Source of the DNA: Nodosilinea sp. E11
GTDB taxonomy: Bacteria > Cyanobacteriota > Cyanobacteriia > Phormidesmidales > Phormidesmidaceae
NCBI RefSeq assembly: GCF_032813545.1
Contig: NZ_CP136514.1
Coordinates: 1 to 64,000, forward strand
DNA: 64,000 nt
Direction of reading: 5' to 3'
Shown here: positions 25,987 to 35,503 of the stretch, piece after piece
How positions within the stretch are numbered: position 1 is the first letter of the stretch
How the letters are laid out: each line of letters begins with the position of its first letter
Program-made: the position numbers and the translations under genes
Notes under the pieces: model-generated
Seen by the model: the letters and a program-made list of their open reading frames with translations, nothing else
What the model was told of the DNA's origin: nothing
The model's database searches: none

Positions 25987-27318
25987 CTATATTTCGTCAT
26001 TCCAGTTCAAATTTACATCTAAGTATTCTCCTAGTTTTTGATTATGAATATAAAAGAAGCTATATAGGGTTTTACGCAATTGGACACCAACTTGCGAATG
26101 AGAGTATGATCCCTGGTTAATTTTGGGGTAACTGATTGATTCAAATTCAGCTAAATCCAAAAATTTGAAAACTCGGTTTAAGGTTTTAGCTGGTGAGCAA
26201 CAAAGATCCTTACTATTTAAAGTAAAAATTCTATCTTTAGGAAAAACTGACATCCACTGCTTCAAGAATGGCAAGTAAAGGCTAAACCAGATATAGCCTC
26301 TCTCCGTTTCCCAGTAGGTTTGAGCAACCTCTGTAGGATCTTCGACACCCTCTAAAATTGTTAGCTCATCTTTAATGGCTTGATCTAACGTTCGACGTTC
26401 TGTGCCCAACTTCGACTCCATATAAAAATGAGAAATTGCTCTAGAAACTGGATTTCTAAGAATGGCAATCAGCTTAATATTTGGTAACGCATTAAAAACC
26501 CGCTCTACTGCATCAAATTGTCCTAGATGCCAAGGATACGTCTCTCCCGTCACGAATCTATCAGGCCTAAATGGCAATGGAGGGAACTGAGCTAGATACC
26601 AATCCAATCCGTAATGGAACTTTTCAGAAAAGAATCCTATTTCTTTTGTAAATAAATTAATAATATCAGGATGTTGAGACAAGTAATGATAAAGCGAAGA
26701 CATTCCTCCTTTGCCAACACCAATAACCAAATAGTCTATATGAGTTCGTTTCTGCTTATCTTCATTTTGATCGAGAGGTTGATCGCACAACTGACTCCAA
26801 GCATTATTATAGGCTTGAACTGCCGCAGAAATTCGTTTCTTTTCTGTTAAAATATCTCCGAAAAATTTATGGGAAATTGGATGAATTTTAGATAATTTTG
26901 TGACTCTTGAGTATAGACCTAGCAATGAGTCAACTCGTTCTGACTTTGGTAGCAACTCATATTGAGTTATAAAATGAGGAAATGGTAAGCTCGGTTCAAG
27001 CCGGATAATTGCATCACAGAGATTTAAAGCAGAAGCAGAATCATTTTCTTGTGCTGATATAACCGATGAATAAAAAATATCCTTCCATGTTTTTCCAAAG
27101 CTATTAATAACTTTTGACGATTGACATTTCTCTATCAAATCTAATATTTTATCCGATTCGTTTAAGGGGACTGTTGTGTAAACTGAGCTTGAAAAAACTT
27201 CTTCTAACGTCGAGGAGTTTGAAAATGTGTTTAGCATATTGAAAACTTCATTTGAATCAAATCCTAACTCAGTCAGTATTTTGGCAGGAATTTCCAAAAA
27301 AAGTGGGGCTTTGGCCAA
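25987..27318 (-). CDS. Sulfotransferase, probably the main part of a frameshifted TPR-sulfotransferase
   Basis: 443 residues. After a helical N-terminal region, the sulfotransferase domain has the PAPS loop GVGKGGMSSLYHYLSQHP near 199 and ILRNPVSRAISHFYMESK. The loop keeps the catalytic Lys but replaces Cys/Thr-Thr of GFPKCGTTSLY by Gly-Gly-Met-Ser-Ser, a divergent form. A T7 run close to the presumed start suggests that this frame is the continuation of the TPR frame at 27269-27544. It converges with the other sulfotransferase and ends 6 bp from it. It probably acts on the same glycan. Confidence 0.75.
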   Translation of the reverse strand: MAKAPLFLEIPAKILTELGFDSNEVFNMLNTFSNSSTLEEVFSSSVYTTVPLNESDKILDLIEKCQSSKVINSFGKTWKDIFYSSVISAQENDSASALNLCDAIIRLEPSLPFPHFITQYELLPKSERVDSLLGLYSRVTKLSKIHPISHKFFGDILTEKKRISAAVQAYNNAWSQLCDQPLDQNEDKQKRTHIDYLVIGVGKGGMSSLYHYLSQHPDIINLFTKEIGFFSEKFHYGLDWYLAQFPPLPFRPDRFVTGETYPWHLGQFDAVERVFNALPNIKLIAILRNPVSRAISHFYMESKLGTERRTLDQAIKDELTILEGVEDPTEVAQTYWETERGYIWFSLYLPFLKQWMSVFPKDRIFTLNSKDLCCSPAKTLNRVFKFLDLAEFESISYPKINQGSYSHSQVGVQLRKTLYSFFYIHNQKLGEYLDVNLNWNDEI

Positions 27319-27544
27319 ATAGATAAGCTTTTTGGCAAGTTTCGAGGGCTTTGGTTAAATCTCTATATTCATAATAAAGTCTTGCTAGCTGATGATAGAT
27401 AGTTTCGCTACGGGGACTAATAAGTAGTGATTTTCGATAATGATTAATTAATTTCTTCAGGTGCTTATCACTTGGCTTTTTTTGTAAATCCACTCTGGAC
27501 GCAATACAAAAAACGATGAAACTTGTGCTGAATCTAATCCACAA
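27269..27544 (-). CDS. TPR N-terminal part separated by a frameshift
   Basis: About 91 codons with one and a half TPR-like repeats (KLINHYRKSLLISPRSETIY, LARLYYEYRDLTKALETCQK). It overlaps the sulfotransferase frame by 50 bp. Removing one T from the run of seven T on the coding strand (about 27296-27302) would join the reading as ...SPTFLEIPAKILTELG, continuing into the sulfotransferase with the same TPR-then-enzyme layout as the gene at 24724. It is either a mutation, a sequencing error or a phase-variable tract. Confidence 0.55.
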   Translation of the reverse strand: MWIRFSTSFIVFCIASRVDLQKKPSDKHLKKLINHYRKSLLISPRSETIYHQLARLYYEYRDLTKALETCQKAYLFGQSPTFFGNSCQNTD

Positions 27545-27639
27545 ATTTACTTTGCTGTTATATTTGCCTGTTTGCCGTTACTATAGCGATTACCCATCAC
27601 TTATAGAAGGGTGTAATCTTTTGTGAAGTTTACATCAGT

Positions 27640-29919
27640 ATGAAGCTGTTTTTGATTGCCAGTGAGTGTCCTCCGGTACCAGGGGGCATTGCAACCTATG
27701 TCGGTAATACGGCCAGTCTATTTGCAGACGCTGGCCACGATATCACCATTTTTGTCCGCAGTCCTAAACCCGGCATCGAGCGGCACGCTCACTGTACCTG
27801 GATCAAAATAGCCCCTAAAGATACTGAACTCCTAACCGCTACAGGTGTCCATCCCCTTTCTGACCTCCATCCAGCCTTTCCCTACAACGTCATGGGTTAC
27901 TGGGGGGCGCTAAGCTATCAACTGGCAGAAGCTGTCATCGACCATATTCGCCAGCATGGCCAACCCGACGCGATCGAGAGCGAGGACTTCAGCGGACTAG
28001 CCTATTTTCTGATTCAGAAAAAGCTGACTGGCTGTCCAGAACTCATCGGGGTTCCGATTGTGCTGACGTTGCACAGTTCTCAGTACATGCTCTACCCCGC
28101 CAACCAGATGCCCAGCTACCGACTGGCTGACTACTGGGTTGGGCGGATGGAAAAATTTTGTACCCTGGCCGCAGACGGTATCGTTGCGCCCACACAATAT
28201 ATTGCGGATCAAGCGATCGCAGCGCTCGGCTCAAGTTTAGATATCCAAATCATTCCTTTACCGGCTGCTCCATCCCTTCTCTCTCCAGAACAATTGCCCC
28301 AAACTCAACCGACTCCCGGCGATATTGTCTATTTTGGCCGGTTAGAAGTCCGTAAGGGGATTTTGCCATTAGTTGAAGCCTGTAGTCGTCTATGGGATGG
28401 TGGGGCAGATTTTCGCCTGACGGCGATTGGGAGCGACACCTGGTATCACCTCCAGGGCTGCTACATGAAAGATTATTTGCAGCGAAAATATCGCCCATAT
28501 ATCAAATCTAGGCAACTTATTCTCTGCCCGCCCCTCCAGCAACCCCAGCTCTATGAACGCATTGTTAAGGCCTGGTGTGTTGTATTTCCCTCAATTTGGG
28601 AGAATTTTCCCAATACTTGTTTAGAGGCTATGCTGTTGAGCAAGATGGTCTTGGCTAGCGCTGGCGTTGGCCATCGTGAAATGCTCTGCAACAACTATGG
28701 GCAGGCAGGCATTCTTTTTGACTGGCACGTACCGGGTGACTTTGAGCAAAAGCTCAAGCAGATCTTAGCCTTGACTCCCGCAGACATTTTGAAGGCAGGG
28801 CAACAGGCGCGGAACTTAATGTTGAAGATTTCTGGGCATGAGTCAGTTCTTGACCAGCGGTTGCAGCACTTAGAATCGGTCATTGAGCGCAATCGCCATG
28901 GCCAAAGAAAGCTGTTCCCATCCCTCAACTATCCTCCCGACGGCGCGATCGCCTATCCCCCAGCCATTGAACATTCCCCCGATCATCCCGGTAAGGTGAC
29001 AGTCTGCATTCCCTTTTATAACCACGGGCAATTCATCGAAGAAACCTTAGCATCAGTCTATGGAGCCGACTACCAAGATCTTGAGGTAATACTGCTTAAT
29101 GACGGCAGCAACGACGCCGGGAGCTTAGCAACGTTAGCCAAAGTTCAGCAGCGCTATCCTAGTCTTCAGGTAATTCACACTCAAAATCAAGGGGTAGCTG
29201 CCGCCCGTAATCACATGGCCGCGATTGCCAGCGGTGAGTACCTCGCCTTCCTCGACTCCGACGATAAAGTTTCCCCTACTTTTTACAGTCAAGCAGTCAA
29301 AATACTCAATCAGTACACCAACGTTGGATTTGTCTCTTCTTGGATCAAAGAATTTGGCCATTCTCAGAAGGTCTGGATTGCCTGGAACCCAGAATTCCCC
29401 TACCTACTCGGACATAATATGCTGGGCGTTTGTACCGTTGTGCGAAAATCTGCGTACCTAGCAGTAGGCGGCATGAAGTCAGTTTTAGTTGAGAACCTAG
29501 AAGACTACGAATGCTGGCTTAGCCTCTGCGAGCAGGGTTGGCTGGGAGTTATTATTCCGGAACCGCATTACTTCTACCGCATCTACCCTACGTCTCGCTT
29601 GAGTAGCAGCAATCGAGAGCAGTTGCTATACCTCTATGAGTTGATCTCCAAACTACACCCCCAGGTATATCAAAAATATAGTTCTGAGGTTTATCATTTA
29701 TTAAATCAAAATGGAGCTTCTTGGCTTTGGGAAAATCCTTCACTAAATCCAGCTTTATCTGTCACTGATCTAACCAGCATAGAGATTTTAGTTTTATTAA
29801 AAAATAAATTGAAGCGAATGAAAAGCGACGGAGGTATATCATTTATTCTTAGGCGCGGGCTTTTGCTCTCAAAAAATATTTCTTATAAATTTCGCCACAT
29901 TCTTCCACACGACCACTGA
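27640..29919 (+). CDS. Bifunctional GT4-GT2 glycosyltransferase
   Basis: 759 residues. The GT4 domain (about 1-420) has ECPPVPGGIATYVGNTASLF at the start, IVYFGRLEVRKGIL near 230 and ENFPNTCLEAMLL with AGVGHREML. The GT2 domain (about 445-690) begins GKVTVCIPFYNHGQFIEETL and has LLNDGSNDAGS and FLDSDDKVSP, the metal-binding DxD. The domain order is the reverse of the gene at 22460. The last 60 residues are basic. It probably adds two sugars to the cluster's glycan. It stands alone behind an AT-rich promoter region. Confidence 0.88.
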   Translation: MKLFLIASECPPVPGGIATYVGNTASLFADAGHDITIFVRSPKPGIERHAHCTWIKIAPKDTELLTATGVHPLSDLHPAFPYNVMGYWGALSYQLAEAVIDHIRQHGQPDAIESEDFSGLAYFLIQKKLTGCPELIGVPIVLTLHSSQYMLYPANQMPSYRLADYWVGRMEKFCTLAADGIVAPTQYIADQAIAALGSSLDIQIIPLPAAPSLLSPEQLPQTQPTPGDIVYFGRLEVRKGILPLVEACSRLWDGGADFRLTAIGSDTWYHLQGCYMKDYLQRKYRPYIKSRQLILCPPLQQPQLYERIVKAWCVVFPSIWENFPNTCLEAMLLSKMVLASAGVGHREMLCNNYGQAGILFDWHVPGDFEQKLKQILALTPADILKAGQQARNLMLKISGHESVLDQRLQHLESVIERNRHGQRKLFPSLNYPPDGAIAYPPAIEHSPDHPGKVTVCIPFYNHGQFIEETLASVYGADYQDLEVILLNDGSNDAGSLATLAKVQQRYPSLQVIHTQNQGVAAARNHMAAIASGEYLAFLDSDDKVSPTFYSQAVKILNQYTNVGFVSSWIKEFGHSQKVWIAWNPEFPYLLGHNMLGVCTVVRKSAYLAVGGMKSVLVENLEDYECWLSLCEQGWLGVIIPEPHYFYRIYPTSRLSSSNREQLLYLYELISKLHPQVYQKYSSEVYHLLNQNGASWLWENPSLNPALSVTDLTSIEILVLLKNKLKRMKSDGGISFILRRGLLLSKNISYKFRHILPHDH

Positions 29920-29982
29920 CAGCTATATTTACAAAAAAACAATCAGTGGATTACTGCTTCAAACGATCTTACAAGATTAGAA

Positions 29983-31086
29983 ATGTATCGATCTGAAGAA
30001 ACTCAACTTATTAAATCAGAGAATCTTTGCATTAACCTCAGCTTTTTGCTAGATAACCCCACAGGCATTAGCACTTACGCCTTAAATATATTGCCTTATC
30101 TTAAAGATTTAAAGCCTAATTTATTAACTCATCAATCCTTTGCTGGCTACACATGTCACCCTATTCCTAAAGATTTAACAGCAAAGCAGGGGATAAGAGG
30201 CCATATCAATCGTATTTTTTGGATGCAATTTAAGGTTCAACAAATTTGTACGAAAATTAAGGCTAACCTCTTTTTCTCACCGCTACCAGAAGCGCCACTA
30301 AATAGCCGCCACAAAACAATAATTACAGTTCATGATCTAATTCCCCTTCGATTTCCACGATTATCTCCTGCCCTAACTTACTATTATCGTTATTATGTGC
30401 CCTTGGTTCTCAACCAGGCAAGTCATATCCTTTGCAATTCGGTCACTACTGCTAACGAGGTAATGCATAGATTTGGCATTTCAGCAAACAAAATAACTCC
30501 TACACCTCTTGCCTGTAATACACAGCATTTTATTCCTTTAAATCTGCCATCAAAAAACTACTTTTTATATTTTGGGCGTCACAGTCCCTACAAAAATATA
30601 CATCGCTTGATTACGGCTTTCTCTAAACTACCAAAATCAAGCGATGTAGAGTTGTGGGTAGCAGGACCTTACGACTACCGTTACACAAGGGCGCTACAAC
30701 ATTACGTACAAGATTTAGATCTAGAATCTTCCATAAAGTTTCTTGACTACGTTTCCTATAAACAGTTGCCAATTCTTATTAATGAAGCTATTGCTGTGAT
30801 ATTTCCTAGCCTATGGGAGGGATTTGGACTTCCTGTTATAGAGTCAATGGCCTGTGGGACGCCTGTCATTGCATCTAATATTGCTGCATTCCCAGAAACT
30901 GTTGGAGATGCAGCAATATTAGTTAATCCATTAAATATAGATGAAATTTTTGATGCCATAAAAATAGTGATGAATGAGGAGCAGACGCGATCTGTGTTGC
31001 GAGCGCAAGGACTGCTGAGAGTCAAAAAATTTAGCTGGGAAAAAACGGGAAGAGCAACAAATGAAATACTTTCTAGATATATGTAA
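29983..31086 (+). CDS. Family 4 glycosyltransferase (mannosyltransferase-like)
   Basis: 367 residues. GT-B motifs: LLDNPTGISTYALNIL at the N-terminus, HDLIPLRFPRLSPALTYYYR, FLYFGRHSPYKNIHRLI near 195, and the donor-binding VIFPSLWEGFGLPVIESMAC with GTPVIASNIAAFPE. This pattern is that of WbaZ/MtfB-like mannosyl- or rhamnosyltransferases, though the sugar cannot be fixed. It is 63 bp downstream of the preceding glycosyltransferase and ends the polysaccharide cluster. AT-rich, like much of the cluster. Confidence 0.88.
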   Translation: MYRSEETQLIKSENLCINLSFLLDNPTGISTYALNILPYLKDLKPNLLTHQSFAGYTCHPIPKDLTAKQGIRGHINRIFWMQFKVQQICTKIKANLFFSPLPEAPLNSRHKTIITVHDLIPLRFPRLSPALTYYYRYYVPLVLNQASHILCNSVTTANEVMHRFGISANKITPTPLACNTQHFIPLNLPSKNYFLYFGRHSPYKNIHRLITAFSKLPKSSDVELWVAGPYDYRYTRALQHYVQDLDLESSIKFLDYVSYKQLPILINEAIAVIFPSLWEGFGLPVIESMACGTPVIASNIAAFPETVGDAAILVNPLNIDEIFDAIKIVMNEEQTRSVLRAQGLLRVKKFSWEKTGRATNEILSRYM

Positions 31087-31253
31087 ATAGGTTGACCTTA
31101 TTACAGTAGTATTCTGCTGTGGACCAACCTAATTTATCCTAGTGTGGACAATGCAATAATTGCCTATCTCGAAGGTGGCTATTGTCGTAGTGGTTTGGCA
31201 TCCTTAGGTGACCAATCCGCACTAGGGCGACTGGTAGACAATTATGTTTTGAT

Positions 31254-32810
31254 ATGGGCAGGTCTAATATTCAGGTGGCGGCGGTGGATGGACGAGATTT
31301 AGACCCAGAGGCGGGGGTATACCACTCAGATACGGGCATCACCACCTACACCCTATGGGGCGAAATTGCCTACCAAATCGGCGGCATTGACGGTTACCAA
31401 CTGCTGCGGGGCGCAGACGAAAACCGCATTAGCCCTAGTACCTCGGTGATCGATCGCCTGATTGGCCCAGAACCAACGCTGATCATCTTGGATGAGATTG
31501 CTCGTCACCTGCGGGCGGCCAAGGCCAAAACGGTGGGGCAAAGTAACCTGGCCGATCAAGTGGTGGCTTTTTTGTTCTCGCTGATGGATCAGGCAGCTTC
31601 CTGTAACAACCTGGTGTTTGTCTACTCCCTGGCCTCAGAGTCCGACACCTTTGCCAAGGAAACGGCGGAGATTCAGCAAGAGCTGATTCGGGCCTCGGCG
31701 CGGCAGGAGCGGGTGCTCAGCCCCAGTACTGACATCGAGGTTTACAACATTGTACGGCAGCGGCTGTTTGCCAGCATCAGCGCTGAGGCCGCAGAGAAAG
31801 CCGCTGAGGAATATCTGCAAGCCTTTCGGGCTAGCCGGGTGAACCTGCCCGATGGCTGTAAAGATGCGACCTACGCTAGGGCGATCGCCAACAGCTATCC
31901 CTTCCACCCTGAGCTGTTTAACCTGCTGACTAAAAAGATTGCCTCTATCCCCGAGTTCCAGCGCACGCGGGGAGCCTTGCGGCTGTTTGCCCGGCTGGTG
32001 CGCTACCTGTGGCAGCACCAGGATGCTCGAATGCCGATGATTCATCCCCACCACCTGCCGGTGGGGCTAGAAGATGAAATTACCAATGATCTGACCTCAC
32101 GACTCCAGCGGCCCCTAATGCGCCTGCCGATTGGAGCCGATATCTACAACCCCAATGGCCGCGAAGCCCACGCTCAGCTGCAAGACCAGGAATGGATCAG
32201 TGCCGGTAAGCCGCCATTCTCCACCTGGGTGGGTCGCACGATTTTCTTGCACTCTCTCACCCAAGGCATTTCGTCGGGCATTCGCCGTACTGAACTGAAC
32301 CTGTCGCTGCTGACCCCAGGGGTAGACATTAGCTTTGTCGATCGCGCCCTGGAGCGGTTGAGCGGTGTGGCCTGGTAACTGGATGTAGACCCGATCACCT
32401 CCGTGGCTCGGTTCAAGGAAGAACCCTCGATCAACAAAATCATTGCCGAGGAGAAGGAGCAGGTCGGCATCACCGAGGCCAAGGAAGAACTCCGCACCCG
32501 GCGCGATACCATCTTTGCCACCAAGTTTTTTCAGCTGGTGACGGGCCCTGAGGGGGCCCACGATGAGGAACGGGCGGTTTTGCTGCCTGTGGAGCGATCG
32601 CACCACGACAACATCACCATTCTCCGCACCATCTGGAGCGCGGATGGCAACTCCCTCACGCTATTTTTGAAAGACACCACCTACGGCGACGACTGGTTTA
32701 TGAGTGGGTATATGGCAGTGTGCGATCGCCTAGTTGATCAAGATTTCTACCTGGCTATTCTCTACCACGAATGGTTCATCATTGAGCCACCGGCCACCCT
32801 GGAGGCGTAA
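31254..32810 (+). pseudogene. DUF499 AAA-type ATPase, truncated with an in-frame stop
   Basis: The first part (31254-32378) encodes VAAVDGRDLDPEAGVYH, TYTLWGEIAYQIGGIDGYQL and LIILDEIARHLRAA (Walker B region), all typical of large DUF499 proteins of about 1000 residues. The N-terminal P-loop portion is missing. A TAA at 32376-32378 interrupts ERLSGVAW-LDVDPITSVARF, where a Tyr codon is expected, and the same frame continues to 32810. The last part (SHHDNITILRTIWSADGNSL) may belong to a different gene fused by deletion. DUF499 proteins often sit beside DUF1156 methylases in predicted defence loci; no such methylase is here. This is a remnant. Confidence 0.7.
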
Positions 32811-32814
32811 CTCT

Positions 32815-33726
32815 ATGACCACCCCAGATGGATTAGATCGCATTCTTGCGTTTATGCCAATTTTTGAGCGGCCCGCTACCAACTTGTACGAGGTGCGCCC
32901 CGATTTGAGCATGATGGATCCCTATGTCTACGCTCCAGAGTTTACACAGTTCATCCAGGAGCTTTATCGTGAAAATTTGGTGATTGATTTCAACTGGGTT
33001 GCCTGGAAGGATGAGGCTGCCAAGTATCTTGAAAATCCGAGTCAGATCGAGTCAGCAGATTTAGAGACTCTACAGAAACTGATCACAACCCATGTTCGCG
33101 CAGATCGGTTCAATAGCGGGCACCTGGCTCAGATGGTTGAGAATGGACATATTTTGGGGATACTGAAGCGCTTAGAGACTATTCGCGGGCAAATGAAAGC
33201 TTCTTATCCAAAACCTCAGCAGCGAATTCGAGTCGTCCAGGGCGATATTACCCGGCAGCAAGTCGATGCAATCGTCAATGCAGCCAAAGAGTCGCTATTG
33301 GGTGGGGGTGGTGTGGATGGCGCTATCCACCGGGCGGCGGGGCCTGAATTGCTGACAGAATGTCGAACGCTGGGTGGCTGTCCCACTGGGGAGGCCAAAA
33401 TTACGCAGGGGTATAACCTGCCTGCCCGATGGGTGATTCACACGGTGGGGCCGGTCTGGCAATGTGGGCGGCAGGGTGAAGATGAGCTGTTGGCCTGCTG
33501 TTACCGCAACAGCCTGGCCCTGGCTGTTGCCCATTCAATTCGTACCCTGGCATTTCCCGCAATCAGTACCGGGGTCTATGGATTTCCGCTAGAGAGGGCC
33601 ACGCGCATTGCCATGGCTGAAGTAACCACATTTCTGAGCCGTTCAGCTTCTGTTGAGGAGGTCAGATTTATCTGCTTTGGCGACGAGGCGTATGAGGTCT
33701 ACCAGGCCACGCTCTCGGCGCTGTAA
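32815..33726 (+). CDS. DUF6508-macrodomain fusion protein
   Basis: 303 residues from ATG at 32815. The N-terminus (1-130, [16 protein letters not shown]...) resembles the small DUF6508 family. The C-terminus (about 140-303) is a macrodomain of the YmdB/MacroD type: [52 protein letters not shown]. These enzymes bind ADP-ribose and remove it from proteins or O-acetyl-ADP-ribose; the ADP-ribose-binding loops are intact. It converges with the DarG-like gene, 19 bp away, which also has a macrodomain, so two ADP-ribose readers sit beside the DarT toxin gene. The DUF6508 assignment is from pattern recall. Confidence 0.75.
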   Translation: MTTPDGLDRILAFMPIFERPATNLYEVRPDLSMMDPYVYAPEFTQFIQELYRENLVIDFNWVAWKDEAAKYLENPSQIESADLETLQKLITTHVRADRFNSGHLAQMVENGHILGILKRLETIRGQMKASYPKPQQRIRVVQGDITRQQVDAIVNAAKESLLGGGGVDGAIHRAAGPELLTECRTLGGCPTGEAKITQGYNLPARWVIHTVGPVWQCGRQGEDELLACCYRNSLALAVAHSIRTLAFPAISTGVYGFPLERATRIAMAEVTTFLSRSASVEEVRFICFGDEAYEVYQATLSAL

Positions 33727-33745
33727 GCGCACAAGGGGCAAAGTG

Positions 33746-34786
33746 CTAGCCAAGCCAGCCTTGGGCTTTCAGGTGGCTCCAAGCCATTGCGAGATGCTGA
33801 GACTTGAAGAGGTTTTTCTTGCGATCGCTCCATTCTTGCACCCGCGCAATGGCTATCTCACAATCGACAGCAGCCTGAGGGTCTTCTTGGGCTATCCAGT
33901 GCAGGGTCGCCAGCATTTCCAGGCCGTAGGGGGTTTCAAACCCTTCGATTAGCTGGCTGACTCGATTTAGATAGGGGTCAGCTTTTTGGCTCTCAGCTAA
34001 GAACCGTTGGGCTGCCTTGTATCCTTCAGGCAAAACCTGAATCTGGGCGCGATCACTGCCGTCACCGTACCCACGAATGTAGTGGCCCTCCATACCTTGC
34101 AGGGCATGGCCTAGGTTATGGGCATAGGGGCCATAGCGAAAGCGTTGGTAGATCAAGGTTTGTAGCGTAGGCTCTCCTGCCACCTTGAGAAAGTACGCCA
34201 GCTTTTGAATTTCGATGCGGCTGGCGCTATACCCCGGTAGCCCGTAGAGTTCTAAAATCCGAATCAAGGAGGCTCTAAATGCTGTCATCGGGGGCTTTGA
34301 GGTGGCGATCGCCATCGCTTCAACTGGCGGTGCCCCGGCAGGTTCAAACACAATCACTTCAACAGTAGGCAGCGGTCTGAAGGCGTCAATAATCAGCGGT
34401 TTGACGTCGGCCCAGTCTAATCCCCCGTTGCCACAACCCAGGGGGGGAATGGCAATCGACCGAATTCCCAATCGTTGAACGTCTGCTACTAAAGCAGCTA
34501 GCCCGGCCTTAATATCGTCAAGCTGGGAGGGTTGCTTCCAGTGGCGTTTGGTGGGGAAGTTGATGATATACCGTGGGTTCAGCAGCGAGTCGGTGGCGAC
34601 AGTAAACATGCAGCCTGGATCGACCTCGTTGCTTTTGCACGCTTTTTGATACTGCTTAAAGTTCTCTGGAAAGGCTCGCTTAAATTGCAGCGCCACTCCT
34701 TTGCCCATCACACCCACACAGTTGACGGGGTTCACCAGGGCTTCTGTTTTTTCGTCTAGGAGGTTGCCACGCTTTAGCTTAAGCAT
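33746..34786 (-). CDS. darG: DarG antitoxin (macrodomain ADP-ribosylglycohydrolase)
   Basis: 346 residues. The N-terminal macrodomain (1-155) has the DarG signature KRGNLLDEKTEALVNPVNCV, GVMGKGVALQFKRAFPENF, INFPTKRHWKQPS and AIPPLGCGNGGLDW. The C-terminal domain (about 165-346) carries SRIEIQKLAYFLKVAGEP, the second module of DarG that binds DarT. DarG removes ADP-ribose from thymidine or guanosine bases of DNA and neutralises the toxin. The gene lies 93 bp downstream of darT on the same strand. All expected loops are present, so the antitoxin appears functional. Confidence 0.9.
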   Translation of the reverse strand: MLKLKRGNLLDEKTEALVNPVNCVGVMGKGVALQFKRAFPENFKQYQKACKSNEVDPGCMFTVATDSLLNPRYIINFPTKRHWKQPSQLDDIKAGLAALVADVQRLGIRSIAIPPLGCGNGGLDWADVKPLIIDAFRPLPTVEVIVFEPAGAPPVEAMAIATSKPPMTAFRASLIRILELYGLPGYSASRIEIQKLAYFLKVAGEPTLQTLIYQRFRYGPYAHNLGHALQGMEGHYIRGYGDGSDRAQIQVLPEGYKAAQRFLAESQKADPYLNRVSQLIEGFETPYGLEMLATLHWIAQEDPQAAVDCEIAIARVQEWSDRKKNLFKSQHLAMAWSHLKAQGWLG

Positions 34787-34879
34787 TGTGCCGTCATATT
34801 GTTAGTTCAATTGTACTGAATAGAGGGGTTGGGTTCAAGATCCGTTGAGGGCAGTCGAGCCGCCTGCATTTTACGCGTA

Positions 34880-35503
34880 CTACCACTGAGGGCGCAGGCG
34901 GGCTGTCATCGTTTGCCCAAATTGTCGCAAAATTTGGTTCACCTCGGCCGCGATCGCCTCATCCATCACCCCTATGCCGCGAATCAAGGGCCAGGGTACC
35001 TCTTGGTGTACCAAAAACTCGGCCTGGCGGCGGCGCTTGCGATCGCCATCCTCATTAGTATCTCGCCAATACTTGGTTTGCATGATGTCCCAGTCGATAG
35101 CGGTGTCGATTTCATTGAGGTCGTCGTAGAAGCTGGTGTAGCCCATGACGGCATGGCCATCGCTAAACACAAATCCCAGGCTAGCCTCTGCGATCCCTTC
35201 GGCGGTGGTGACCAGATGCAAGATAGACTGCTGACCGCTGGCGTAGCCGGTGACGTTGCCGATGTGGATTGCCCCGAGCATGGGCGAACGCGGGGCAAAG
35301 TAGAAGGGCACGTAGTCGTGTAGCACACCGCCAGGGCCGCAGGGCACTGTTTTGGAGTAACGCCTGTCTTGAATGTGCTCGTAGGCAATGGAGGTGTAGT
35401 CGGCCTCGCTGGCTTGCAACCGGTTTTTGGCTAGCAGGGTACCAGCCTGCACAATGGTGGACAGGTTGCTGATGGGGGTGATGTGATACAGCCAAACAGG
35501 CAT
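34880..35503 (-). CDS. darT: DarT toxin (DNA ADP-ribosyltransferase)
   Basis: 207 residues, the usual size. VWLYHITPISNLSTIVQAG forms the NAD-binding start, followed by HIQDRR and VPFYFAPRSPML; the catalytic Glu is in RQAEFLVHQEVPWPL (Glu162). DarT attaches ADP-ribose to single-stranded DNA bases, blocking replication unless DarG reverses it, and can act as an anti-phage abortive system. It precedes darG on the minus strand. No truncation or lost catalytic residue is seen. Confidence 0.9.
   Translation of the reverse strand: MPVWLYHITPISNLSTIVQAGTLLAKNRLQASEADYTSIAYEHIQDRRYSKTVPCGPGGVLHDYVPFYFAPRSPMLGAIHIGNVTGYASGQQSILHLVTTAEGIAEASLGFVFSDGHAVMGYTSFYDDLNEIDTAIDWDIMQTKYWRDTNEDGDRKRRRQAEFLVHQEVPWPLIRGIGVMDEAIAAEVNQILRQFGQTMTARLRPQW

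Noticed and set aside
31150..31253. A GTG-started frame (about 50 codons) before the DUF499 remnant
   Set aside because: It resembles no family I know and runs into the DUF499 coding region in another frame; insufficient support.
32403..32810. A separate gene starting after the DUF499 stop
   Set aside because: The frame is the same as the upstream part, and DUF499-like sequence continues across the stop, so it is treated as one broken gene, although its tail may have another origin.
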